A stretch of 64,000 bases of DNA from Leishmania infantum JPCM5. Its lineage: Eukaryota > Euglenozoa > Kinetoplastea > Trypanosomatida > Trypanosomatidae. Location of the stretch: assembly GCF_000002875.2 (NCBI RefSeq), contig NC_009396.2:317501-381500 (forward strand). The letters are read 5' to 3'. Below, in pieces: positions 10,669 through 19,797 of this stretch; the first letter of the stretch is position 1; each line of letters opens with the position of its first letter. The position numbers were made by a program, and so were the translations under genes. A model generated the notes under the pieces. The model did not search any database and had not been told where the DNA came from. It saw only the letters and a program-made list of their open reading frames with translations.

Positions 10669-13600
10669 ATGGAGGAGGAGGTGACATCAGCTGCCTCCAC
10701 GAACCCCACGCGGGGCAGCAGAGTTGGCGGGTCGACCAGCACTCCACACGGCGGGCGGCGCCATGTACACGCGCGCGTGCACGTGCGCTCTGCCTCGGGC
10801 TGTTCGCGTGAATCACTAGAGTCACCTGGGGTAGGGACACCATCAGCATTCTCTGTCCCCGACTTTCCGCGTAACAGGAGCAAAGCCTCTGCTCTGGAAG
10901 ACGCAGTGAGCACCAAGGATGAGAAGACCTTATATGCATATCAGGAGCAGCCGCCGGCGCCGGTTTCTCCAAAGCCACTACAGCCGCATGTGCATCAAGT
11001 CGCGGCTGCCTCCACGCCGTCTGTGACTCTTGAGGCCGCTGCTGCGGCTGCCGAGATGCTGCCGAATCCTGGAGGCCAGCGCCGCATGATGGCTGCCGGC
11101 AAGACCAACCCGCTGCACGTGTGGGGGCAGGAAATGTCGTTCCTCAAGTCGCACTTTTTCCATCCACAGCGCCACCGGTCCAACGGCGCGGCGAAGGCGC
11201 AGAGCGACAAGTCCACCGGAGCGACAGAGATGCGGGAGAACCTGACGCATGCTAGGGTGGACTTGTGGTCGCCGAGGTCTGCGGAAGGCAAGGGTGGCCA
11301 GTCTGTGGCCACGGCAGCAGCGGCAAAAAGCGAGGATGCTCTGCACGTCTTTGGTGGGCAGGCGCCATCGCCATCTCGGGCACGCAGAGACGCGGGTGAG
11401 AGCAGTGGCGGCCAGGACAGCCAGCAGCAGGGCGGAAAGGGTACGGCAGGCGGCGGTGGCAGCGAGGGCGAGCGGCTACTGCCCACCTCCTGCGCCTCCG
11501 AATCCATGGTGCGGCCTAAGAGCGCGAAGGCGAACACGTGGGCCTCGCTCGCCGTCTTGCGCATGCGTAACATGAACGCCCTGCGCGCCTACTCGTGGGA
11601 TCAGCGCGTTTTCCTGCCGCAGGGCGACGGTTTCATGGGTACCATCTTTGAACTGCTCGCCTCGCCCCGCGTCTGGGAGAAGGTGGACTGGGCGATTCGC
11701 GGGTCGGCCATCGCGATCCTGCCAACGCTGATTGTCTGTCTGGAGCCGACCACGAGCCAAATCTTTCCCTTGCCGACCTCCGTGGTGTTCCTTGCCTACT
11801 GGACGTCGAAGCCGACGCTGGGTGCCGGGCTGCGCGAAACCTTCACTGTGCTGAAAGCGTTTATTATTTCGCTTGCCTTCCTGTGCATTGTTGTCGCGAT
11901 CCAGCCAGGCCCGAAGTGGCTGACCATCCTGATCCTCTTCTTTTCCCTCTCCGTCGGTGCCTTTGTGGCACAGCAGATGAGGGTAATGATCGCGTACTGC
12001 TTCGCGAGCTTGCTCATGCAGTATGTCGCGCACCCGGAGACGACGGGGTACAAGTACATTGGCGACTTCTACCTGACGCTCTTCATCGGACAAGGCTTCG
12101 CAGTCGGCGCGCTGCTCTTTCCGTACATCCGGTGGTCCAGTGAGAGCGCGCGGCGGTACTTGATCGTGATGGGCGACGCCATCAGTCTCTCGGTACACGG
12201 GGCGTGCTGCAGCTTCTGGGTGGAGAGCAGCTTGTTGGAGCGACAGTTGCACGTTGCGCGGCTGCGGCAGCTGCGCCAGACCATCGAGGCTAGCATGGCG
12301 AAGGCTGAGAAAGGACTGTCGGAGATGGGGTACGAGCCACACTCCGGTGTGTACACCACGCGGCTGAAGACCCGCATGGCGTTCCTGAAGAACGTGTTCA
12401 ACATTGTGCAGTCGATGACGCTTGTGATTGAGCAGATCGCTGCGAACCCGACGCTGATCGAGACGCCGATGTGCCGCGCGTTTGGCGAGCGTATCCGCGG
12501 TGAGCTGAGCGTTGCTGCTGCTGCGATGGACGCGACGCTGCTTCGCGTTGTGGACCTCGACGACCTCGTGTCTGCAGCCGACATGGAGGCGTTCCGCGGT
12601 GCGAAGGCGCGCTACGAGGACGCTGTGTCGAGGGTTCGCGACGAGGTGATCTTGAGCAACGAGGACTACCGCACGGATAACAGCGACATCCTTCTCGGGT
12701 TCTTTCTCTTCAGTGTGGAGGAGCTGATGGAGTTGATCAGCGGCTTCCAGGACGCCGCGCGCAGCCAGGACAATCTGCGCTACTTCCTCATGTTTCCTCT
12801 GCGCGACTTGCAGAGTTTATGGTCCGCGTTTGTGGAGCTGCACAGCGCCATCACGCTCCGCCACTCCATTACACGCAGGCTGAAGGAAGGTATCAAGCTG
12901 AGCCTGTCCATGGCACTGGCGGCGTACATCCAAACGTATGCGTTGAAGAGCTCTTCCACGAACCCCATCCTGGGCGTGGACACGATCGCGTTCCTCTACC
13001 GTTCTACTGGGGGCGACAGCTTTCAGTACGGGCAGGGGCGTCTGCTGGGAACGGTGCTCGGGTGCCTTACAGGACTCTTCGGGGTGCAGCTCGCCGACGG
13101 AAGCCGTCCTGTGCTGTACATGTGCACGCTTGTGCTGACATTCATCGGCTCCTACGTGCAGGCCTCGCCCACCTGCGGTGCTATCGGGAACGGTATGTCG
13201 AACGGTGTTATTTCAGTGGTGCTGCAGTACACAAACAGGGATGGTGCCATTGTGCGCATTGAACAGAACTGCTTTGCAGTCATTATCTACTTCATCGTCA
13301 CGTCCCTGGTGTGGCCGGTGCGATGCCAGACGAAGGTGAAGACAGGGTTCGACGGATGTATGCGCATGGGCCGCGAGGTCACGGATCGGCTGCTGCGCAA
13401 TCTCGACCTCCCGCACAGCGCCAAAGCTGTCAGCTCCGATGCGATGGCGCTGCTGGACGAGATGCAGAAGAAGGTGAGCCAGCAGCTGCAGAACCTGACA
13501 GGAGCTCAGTTCGAGCCAACCATGGACTCCGCTGAGTTCCCGGAGATGGCGTGGTGCATGCTTGTGTCCACGCAGCGCAAGCTGGTTGTGACACTGCTGA

Positions 13601-16422
13601 TGATGCGCCACGCATACGCCACCTTCATGTCGAGCACCATTGGGGAGGAGGCCGCCGACTCCCGAAGCGCGAGCGGCGAGGCGAGTGGCGGTGCCGCCGC
13701 CGCTGCGACCAGCATCTCTGTGCACTGGGTGGTACTGCACCGGATCTCGCCGTACACGCGACAGCTGAGCTTGCTTCTGTACGAGGCGATGGAGGTGTAT
13801 CTGCTGCTGATGTCGAAGGTGACATTTGTGCCGACGTCTGAGCTGACGCGTCTGCGGCTTGGGATGATGCAGTGCTACGACCGCATCGTCGCCGTGTACA
13901 TTGAGACGATTCAGCACGAGCTGCGGGACAGCGATGAAGACGACAATGGGGGCGGCTTCAATGACGATAAAGACATGGTTGACACCGCGGCGAAGCAGGC
14001 AGAATCGGCGGGGCAGACGACGGCGCCGGTAACAGCGGGGACGTGTGTGCCGGTCTTCACTCCTTCTGGTCTGGTAGTGGACGCCGGAGTGCGGGAGAAC
14101 AGGAGCTTCCTCGACAGTACCACGGGCCCGAAGAGCCACGCCGACCTCCACGCTCGCCGCCGCCGCAGCAAGCTGTCGAAGTCGGCGAACTCAGAGCGAA
14201 AGAAGAATGACAACGGAGGCGGCCGCGTCGCGTACAAGCTGAGGCCGGCGGAGCGTCAACTTTTGCGGGAGTATATGCTTGGGCAGCACACAGCCAGCAC
14301 GCTGAATGCATCGTTCTTCGCAAGCGCCACCGCAATGGCGGCGGACCAAGAGACCGGCGGGCCGTCTGCGGCGCTGGGCAACGTGGATGCCGGCGCGAGC
14401 GTTGCAAGCCACAGCATTTTCAACCTGAACGGCATCTTCTTTGACCGCAGAGCGAGCATGCTCGATCCTGCGCTGCTGCGCAACGCCGGGATCGTGGTGC
14501 AGGAGCCGGTGCATGAGGAGCCGAAGGCGAAGCGGAGCAACAGCACGGTGCCCGCCACCCTCTCGGCGCACCCTTCGACGATGCACTCGTCTCGCCGGCC
14601 GAGCTTTTTGAACCTGCGCTCCTCTGTCACGAACGTGGACGGCGCCGTCGTCATTGAGGTACCAGGCACGGAGGCGTCTGCCGTGACGCTGCCGGTGTTT
14701 CCGCTAGGCTTGGACCGGTCGCTGACGACCGAAGGACCTCTTGAAGGTGCGGTGTCTGCGCCGCCTTCTCTCGGGCACAGCTGCATTTCTGTCGCGTCAC
14801 TGGGCGGTGATGAGCGGCAGCAGCAGCAGCGCCAGATCCCCGGGTTGCCCGCTTTGGAGTCGCTAGCGAGCATCCCGCCAATGGATGCCGCTCCCGCCAC
14901 CTCGAAGGCAGAGCTGCTTGCACCCCGGCCGTCGGTGCTGCAGAGCTACACCGTTGTTCCCACGAACGCCTCACTAGCGGCCACGCAGCCGAGTGTGGTT
15001 AGTGCTGCGGCAAACGTGCAGGGCGTCAGCGGCTCAGGGCCTCACGGCAGCAACGCTGGTGGTGACGCGGCAGATCAAGCGGCGCCAAGCCATGGCACCC
15101 TGCTGAGCAACAGCAGCCTGCTCATGGCGGCCACGGCAGGCGGCGCTCGAGTGGTGGGCGGCGACGTCTTGGCGCTTGGCAGAGCGGCACGTTCGACTCT
15201 ACAGCCGCATGTTGGTTTGATGGGAGCCTTGCAGCACGCTGACCGGCCCCACGGAGCTGACGACAGCGCATGCCACGACGATGGCGCCAGCGAGCGCAGC
15301 GCTACCCACACGGCGGCACCCGCGCGCGATGCCGCACTGGCGCCGGCGCCGGCGCCGGTAACTGCAGCCACCACGCCGCGCGCCGACGGCCCCCCGCGCC
15401 CGATCGCGACGTGCTCTGCGACAGTGCCGGGTGAGCAGGGAGTGTACGACGAGCGCAGCACGGCAGCGGAGAGCTCGCCAGAATTCATGCTTGACGGCAC
15501 GCCGGGAGTGTCTGCGGCCACCGCCAGCGGCGGCAATGCGGGCACGGCGGACGGCGAGGGTGACTGGGAGGGGGCCCGCGAAGCTCTTGGGACGCTGTTG
15601 AGCGACCGGAGCACCCATCCGGATAACAGGACAGGCAGAGCGGCTTATTGCACGGCCTCCTCACAACTGGGTGCCACCCTGCCCACTCCGACCGCTGCGG
15701 CTGCTGGGGTCGATGCGGCGGCTGACGAGCGCGCCGCCAGCAGCGGGACGAATACTTTCCCGAGCAACTTGGACATCAATGGGAGCTTTAGCAGGGTCGG
15801 ACCTGCCATCCCGGCGGCGTTGCGCTCCTACGTGGAGGGGCTCGCGGCCCACCAGCAGCAGCAGGCGCCACCGCCACCAGCGCTGCTCGGCAACACGTCC
15901 TACATTACCATCTCGAGCAATCTGCCGGTGATGAACCGAACGCTCCTCGGCGGCGGCGGCTTCGGCAGCCCTGCAGCCAACCCAGAGGCCAGCGTGCGCG
16001 CTGGGCCCACGCTCACCGCATCAGCGGTCGCCGCAGCATCTTCGTCGGGCGGCGGCGTACCTGCTGCTTCAACGTCCGTATTTCCTGACGCGGCGCCGCT
16101 AGCTGCAGCTGGTGGCGCCGCGAGTACCGAGGACGCGTGTCTGCGCAGTTTCGGCGTCCACAACAACACCAGTGACATTGCCGACATGCTCCGCAGCACT
16201 CACGGCACGCAGAGCTTCAACCCGGTGCTGCTGCGTCTGCTGCAGTCCGATGGTGAGGGCGGCAGCGAGGGCGCGAAGAACGAGTACGTGCTGACGAACA
16301 GCGACATTCACAGCCTCGAGGCGTTCCTGTTCGGCCTACGCGCGCTGATCACGCAGGTGGAGGATATAGAGCGCTACTTGCTGGAGGTGGTGCACGGAAG
16401 GGAGATGGCCAAGAAGCTGTGA
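10669..16422 (+). CDS. FUSC/aromatic-acid-exporter-like multipass membrane protein, copy B
   Basis: The product is 1917 residues from the first in-frame ATG; an in-frame TGA lies just upstream at 10645. Residues 1-295 are low-complexity and polar. About 297-490 form the first hydrophobic block, ending in the PYIRWSS motif shared with copy A. About 490-735 form a soluble linker rich in charged helices, and 739-890 the second hydrophobic block, including GRLLGTVLG and FIGSYVQAS. This two-block layout is that of FUSC/ArAE-type exporters. The roughly 1000-residue tail is Ala/Ser/Thr-rich with islands containing Asn-x-Ser/Thr-Phe motifs. The last 46 residues (about 16282-16419) match the end of copy A closely (TNSDIHSLEAFLFG). 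The tandem arrangement with copy A implies local duplication followed by tail divergence. Transported substrate and location are unknown. Confidence 0.85.
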   Translation: MEEEVTSAASTNPTRGSRVGGSTSTPHGGRRHVHARVHVRSASGCSRESLESPGVGTPSAFSVPDFPRNRSKASALEDAVSTKDEKTLYAYQEQPPAPVSPKPLQPHVHQVAAASTPSVTLEAAAAAAEMLPNPGGQRRMMAAGKTNPLHVWGQEMSFLKSHFFHPQRHRSNGAAKAQSDKSTGATEMRENLTHARVDLWSPRSAEGKGGQSVATAAAAKSEDALHVFGGQAPSPSRARRDAGESSGGQDSQQQGGKGTAGGGGSEGERLLPTSCASESMVRPKSAKANTWASLAVLRMRNMNALRAYSWDQRVFLPQGDGFMGTIFELLASPRVWEKVDWAIRGSAIAILPTLIVCLEPTTSQIFPLPTSVVFLAYWTSKPTLGAGLRETFTVLKAFIISLAFLCIVVAIQPGPKWLTILILFFSLSVGAFVAQQMRVMIAYCFASLLMQYVAHPETTGYKYIGDFYLTLFIGQGFAVGALLFPYIRWSSESARRYLIVMGDAISLSVHGACCSFWVESSLLERQLHVARLRQLRQTIEASMAKAEKGLSEMGYEPHSGVYTTRLKTRMAFLKNVFNIVQSMTLVIEQIAANPTLIETPMCRAFGERIRGELSVAAAAMDATLLRVVDLDDLVSAADMEAFRGAKARYEDAVSRVRDEVILSNEDYRTDNSDILLGFFLFSVEELMELISGFQDAARSQDNLRYFLMFPLRDLQSLWSAFVELHSAITLRHSITRRLKEGIKLSLSMALAAYIQTYALKSSSTNPILGVDTIAFLYRSTGGDSFQYGQGRLLGTVLGCLTGLFGVQLADGSRPVLYMCTLVLTFIGSYVQASPTCGAIGNGMSNGVISVVLQYTNRDGAIVRIEQNCFAVIIYFIVTSLVWPVRCQTKVKTGFDGCMRMGREVTDRLLRNLDLPHSAKAVSSDAMALLDEMQKKVSQQLQNLTGAQFEPTMDSAEFPEMAWCMLVSTQRKLVVTLLMMRHAYATFMSSTIGEEAADSRSASGEASGGAAAAATSISVHWVVLHRISPYTRQLSLLLYEAMEVYLLLMSKVTFVPTSELTRLRLGMMQCYDRIVAVYIETIQHELRDSDEDDNGGGFNDDKDMVDTAAKQAESAGQTTAPVTAGTCVPVFTPSGLVVDAGVRENRSFLDSTTGPKSHADLHARRRRSKLSKSANSERKKNDNGGGRVAYKLRPAERQLLREYMLGQHTASTLNASFFASATAMAADQETGGPSAALGNVDAGASVASHSIFNLNGIFFDRRASMLDPALLRNAGIVVQEPVHEEPKAKRSNSTVPATLSAHPSTMHSSRRPSFLNLRSSVTNVDGAVVIEVPGTEASAVTLPVFPLGLDRSLTTEGPLEGAVSAPPSLGHSCISVASLGGDERQQQQRQIPGLPALESLASIPPMDAAPATSKAELLAPRPSVLQSYTVVPTNASLAATQPSVVSAAANVQGVSGSGPHGSNAGGDAADQAAPSHGTLLSNSSLLMAATAGGARVVGGDVLALGRAARSTLQPHVGLMGALQHADRPHGADDSACHDDGASERSATHTAAPARDAALAPAPAPVTAATTPRADGPPRPIATCSATVPGEQGVYDERSTAAESSPEFMLDGTPGVSAATASGGNAGTADGEGDWEGAREALGTLLSDRSTHPDNRTGRAAYCTASSQLGATLPTPTAAAAGVDAAADERAASSGTNTFPSNLDINGSFSRVGPAIPAALRSYVEGLAAHQQQQAPPPPALLGNTSYITISSNLPVMNRTLLGGGGFGSPAANPEASVRAGPTLTASAVAAASSSGGGVPAASTSVFPDAAPLAAAGGAASTEDACLRSFGVHNNTSDIADMLRSTHGTQSFNPVLLRLLQSDGEGGSEGAKNEYVLTNSDIHSLEAFLFGLRALITQVEDIERYLLEVVHGREMAKKL

Positions 16423-16639
16423 GTACGGGCAGCAGAGAAGAGAGTGGGGTGGCAGAGCGCGCGCTGAAGCTCACGGATGATAGAAGAGGGAGTGGTGCGG
16501 CTGCAACGAACACAATCAACGGTGAGCCTCTACTTCGACGCTTCACGAATTCGTTTTCTTTGCGAGTTCTGTGAACGGAGAGCCTGATGACGCGGGGGGT
16601 GGGCAGGGGATCATAGTATGCTATCACAAGGTCCAGTAT

Positions 16640-17095
16640 CTTCACTCTTTCTGTGGGGAGAGTGTAAGCAAGTTCACCCTATCTCTGCGAGCTCAGAGCC
16701 ACCTCTGGTGGTGACAGCGTGAAGCGCCTTCGACGTGATGAAGGCAGAGCGGACTGCCGCCACAGATGTGGGCGTTCATGTCGTGGATGGCGTTTCGTTG
16801 GAGAGACCTGCGACAGTGCACACGCTCGCACCATCCATATGATGGGCAACGTGTCAGCGTGAGTGGAACTTAGGTTCCCTGGCTCTCAACACCTACTGAT
16901 GTGAGGGGCCTTCGCCTCCCTCCTCTCCCCCCTGAGAGATGCACTACGTGGCGACCGCCATGATGCGAACGTTGTGAGGCGGCCTTCGGAGGAAGTGCGG
17001 GGTTTGGGTGGCGTGTAACTCATGTGGTATACGACCGAGAGGCGCACCGTTGAATGGACGAAGAAGATGCGAGCGCTGTTGGTGCCTTCCTGGTG
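16640..17095 (+). mobile_element. SIDER-like degenerate retroposon remnant in 3' UTR
   Basis: Unlike the surrounding simple-sequence spacer, this segment is of mixed composition, lacks long open frames, and matches my recollection of the Leishmania SIDER2 family. Recognisable stretches are CTCAGAGCCACCTCTGG near 16690, GGACTGCCGCCACAGATGTG near 16751, GTGGATGGCGTTTCG near 16782 and CGGCCTTCGGAGG near 16980. SIDERs are short non-autonomous ingi/L1Tc-related elements found in 3' UTRs and linked to mRNA destabilisation. Only one copy is seen here, so its repeat nature cannot be confirmed from this window; boundaries are approximate. Confidence 0.5.
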
Positions 17096-17180
17096 CGTCG
17101 GTCTGCGTACGGGCATATGTGGGTATGCATATGTAGGTTGGTGTGTGTGTGGTAGGGGCGCGTGTGCGTCTAAGTGCAGG

Positions 17181-17186
17181 TATATA

Positions 17187-17217
<31 letters not shown>

Positions 17218-17222
17218 GCATA
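17181..17222. repeat. (TA)n / TATATG microsatellite
   Basis: An uninterrupted stretch of alternating T and A with occasional G or C lies 3' of the SIDER-like segment. Similar AT microsatellites occur near 24986-25011, 39154-39169, 47142-47160 and 52408-52442. Confidence 0.85.
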
Positions 17223-18240
17223 TGCATGTCTTTGTGTGCGTGTGTGTTTTTTTTATATGCGCGTATTCTGATGTGCTGAAGCCGGCGGCGGACACACGTG
17301 GCGCGTGTGTGTGTGTGTGGTCCCACTTTGCACCGCTACCCCGCGTGCACAATCTAAGGTGCTCTCATCCCTCATGACTGCGTTACCCTCCACCTCCCTC
17401 ATCGACCTCGAGTGTTCAGGCTGGCCGAAGCTGAAAGATGGCAGAGACGAGTGAGGCGCCGTGTGGATGTGAAAGTTGTGGGCGGCTGAAGAGAACGAAA
17501 GGGTTTGGGGAGTGGAGAGGGTGGGCGAGGGCCATCTTCAGATGCGTTGCAAGAATGCATCAAAAACACAACCACACACGCACGCGGCCACCTCTCCTCT
17601 CTTTTCCGTATTTTTCCCTCGTCAAACAGCTCATGATGGACTCTTTCGAGAGCGTAATGGCAGGTCCGCGTGTGCACGTGTGCGCATCTGCGGATGCTTG
17701 CACGCCAGGCTCTCTCGTGTGTGTGTGTTTGCGTTCACTCACACGCTCGCGCGCATCTCTCTCTCTCTCTACCCCCTTTCCTTTTCGCTACGCCGCCCAT
17801 TGTCAGCCCTCTCGTCGAGACCACTGTTTTGCTTATCCCCCTCCGTTCTTTCCAAGTTGCATTGCTCGTGCACGCGGTGCTCAGCAGCGCATCGAAACAC
17901 GCACACAGGCGAAAGTAGAAGACGGCACCCTCCCGCAAACTGCAGGGCACTGGACGGAAGTGTTTTTGTGCACCAGGAGTCTTGCCGCCGTAGGGCTGTT
18001 TGCTTGCCTTCCTGCTTTTCTGTGCACAGCCACCGCTTCTTCACACTCGCGCCCCCCTCCTTCCCACCCACACACCCGCCTATGCGCAGGTGCCCACACT
18101 CAGCAGTATCAGCTCTTTTTCGTTGCGAGGCACGACACCGCACCTTTTCCAAAGTACGTGGCCCCGTAGATTTTCAGTATAGGTTAACGGGACATATAAG
18201 GAAATAATAAAGCAGCGCGAACGGGCGCGCTATCGTGGAC

Positions 18241-19797
18241 ATGTTCGGCGAGTCGTACGTGGAGAGCGGCGCGCCGAATGCGGCGCGCGGGGGTGGTCAC
18301 TATACTACCACTCGCATCGAGTCCCCAGCCCTGCGTGCTGCAGGTGCCTCTTCCAGTGGTGCGAATGGGCAACAGCAGCACCTGCGCTCCGTGAAAGAAA
18401 TCATTAAGACGCTGGATGAGGAGCACGAGATTAGCGGCCCCAAGGGCGGCTGCTGCTCTCGAATTTTCGTCCCGTTTCTCACGCTTGCCATGATTATTGT
18501 CATCTTTGTGGCCATCGTCTACACAAACGGCACCGGGTCGGATGTCGAGGCTTCCCCACGTGTGGCGATGATAGTGCTGGAGGGGTTCTCTGGCACTGTC
18601 TTTCACGCCCTCATGCAGTCTGGTGTGCATATGCCCAACATCGCGCACATGCTCTCATCGCAGAAGGGTGTTTGGGCTGAGTGTGCGACGAGCAGCCAGT
18701 CTAGCTGTGCTCGCGCTGTGGTGGTGGAGAACGACACCTCTGGAGAAGTTTACGTGAGTGCGGCGGCCGCGATGACGTCTTTGTTTTCTGGTGTCTCGCC
18801 TCGCGAGCACCAGGTGTACAACGGGAGTTTGGAGAGCATGTCAATGTACGCGAACACTTCCAAGATGAACCCGAGTATCGCGAAGCGCGTGAAGGACGCG
18901 GGGATGAAAGTGTCAGTTGTGGGCACCTCGCACGCCATCAACTCCCTCAGCATCGCGTTCGGCAGCTGCTCTCAGCCGGGTGTGCTCGACATGGAGTGCG
19001 CGGCGTCGCGGGAGGAGCTGCTGCGGGCGAGTATCGACGAGTACTCGAGCAGCGTGCAACTGGATTGCCTCGCGTCGTCCTCGTGCAACATGGACACGCG
19101 CAAGATGAATTCTCCGACCGACCCGAAGCAATGCAGCAGCGGCCAGGCCGAGGCGCAGTTCACGCGCCACCTGAACAGCATCTTCGGCGGACTCGCCTAC
19201 TCGACCCAGACGCAGGAGGCCGCCGTGCAGAACACGGCCGCGGACAACTTGGACGACTCCCTCTTTGTGTTCCACTTCGATTCGCTGGCGGTGCGGGCAG
19301 CCAGCACCTACCTGCCGGGGTTCCAGTACAACGTCTCCTCCAAGGAGTACGTCGCGCAGGTGTACCTGCTAGATGCGCTGGTGGGTCAGGTGATCAGCTA
19401 CGTGCGCGACCGCGCTCGAAGCCAAAAGGAAAACTGGCTTATCCTTGGCGTCTCCGATCACGGCGGCAACGACAAGCCGCACGCCATTCCAAACCCCGTC
19501 TCCACCTCTGAGAACACGATTGCCTTCTTTATGGCCACCTACACCGACAACCTGAAGCGCTTCGTGACGCTGGCGCCGCTCCAGCGGCCGGTGACGCAGC
19601 TCGACGTGCTGCCGACAGTGCTGACATGGCTGAACGTAGCGCCGTTCGACGCGGAGACGAGCGCCGTCATCGCCGGTAAGAACACAACGGCGGCGAGCCC
19701 GGCCGTGGAGGCGCGCGTGATGGAGCGGAGGCACTTCGAAGGCCTTGTGCAGGGCATCTGCTCCTCTGGCACCTCCCTAAAGGACTGCGCGGTATAA
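18241..19797 (+). CDS. Type II membrane protein with alkaline-phosphatase/phosphodiesterase-like domain
   Basis: The product is 518 residues from the ATG at 18241; the upstream in-frame codons are not ATG. A cytosolic N terminus of about 74 residues precedes one hydrophobic segment (about 75-95, FLTLAMIIVIFVAIVY) without a cleavable signal, so a type II orientation with a lumenal or external C-terminal domain is inferred. That domain resembles the type I phosphodiesterase/nucleotide pyrophosphatase branch of the alkaline phosphatase superfamily. It starts with MIVLEGFSG, where Glu114 sits at the usual first metal-binding Asp. A segment at 171-194 (YVSAAAAMTSLFSGVSPREH) could carry the nucleophile, perhaps Ser173, and GVSDHGG at 403-409 is a classic metal-binding Asp-His motif. 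The usual Asp...His ligand pair near Asp347 is not obvious. It may be a divergent ecto-phosphodiesterase or a pseudo-enzyme. Confidence 0.65.
   Translation: MFGESYVESGAPNAARGGGHYTTTRIESPALRAAGASSSGANGQQQHLRSVKEIIKTLDEEHEISGPKGGCCSRIFVPFLTLAMIIVIFVAIVYTNGTGSDVEASPRVAMIVLEGFSGTVFHALMQSGVHMPNIAHMLSSQKGVWAECATSSQSSCARAVVVENDTSGEVYVSAAAAMTSLFSGVSPREHQVYNGSLESMSMYANTSKMNPSIAKRVKDAGMKVSVVGTSHAINSLSIAFGSCSQPGVLDMECAASREELLRASIDEYSSSVQLDCLASSSCNMDTRKMNSPTDPKQCSSGQAEAQFTRHLNSIFGGLAYSTQTQEAAVQNTAADNLDDSLFVFHFDSLAVRAASTYLPGFQYNVSSKEYVAQVYLLDALVGQVISYVRDRARSQKENWLILGVSDHGGNDKPHAIPNPVSTSENTIAFFMATYTDNLKRFVTLAPLQRPVTQLDVLPTVLTWLNVAPFDAETSAVIAGKNTTAASPAVEARVMERRHFEGLVQGICSSGTSLKDCAV

Larger units (their letters stand above)
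16423..18240. other. Intergenic spacer with retroposon-like segment and AT microsatellite
   Basis: The spacer lies between FUSC B and the phosphodiesterase-like gene. It holds the SIDER-like segment listed separately, an AT-rich (TA)n/(TATG)n microsatellite at about 17181-17222, and pyrimidine-rich sequence from about 17580 on. Open frames such as 17438-18169 read as low-complexity UTR and are not called. Confidence 0.7.

Noticed and set aside
11476..12342. 288-residue minus-strand open frame antisense to FUSC copy B
   Set aside because: It mirrors the conserved membrane block of the plus-strand gene and has no independent coding evidence.
13213..14151. 312-residue minus-strand open frame antisense to FUSC copy B
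   Set aside because: Same artefact as above; no motif and opposite to the strand of all supported genes.
17438..18207. Two overlapping plus-strand frames of about 243 residues upstream of the phosphodiesterase-like gene
   Set aside because: They are rich in Ser, Cys, His and Arg from pyrimidine and CA repeats, overlap each other in two frames and have no domain; they are UTR translations.
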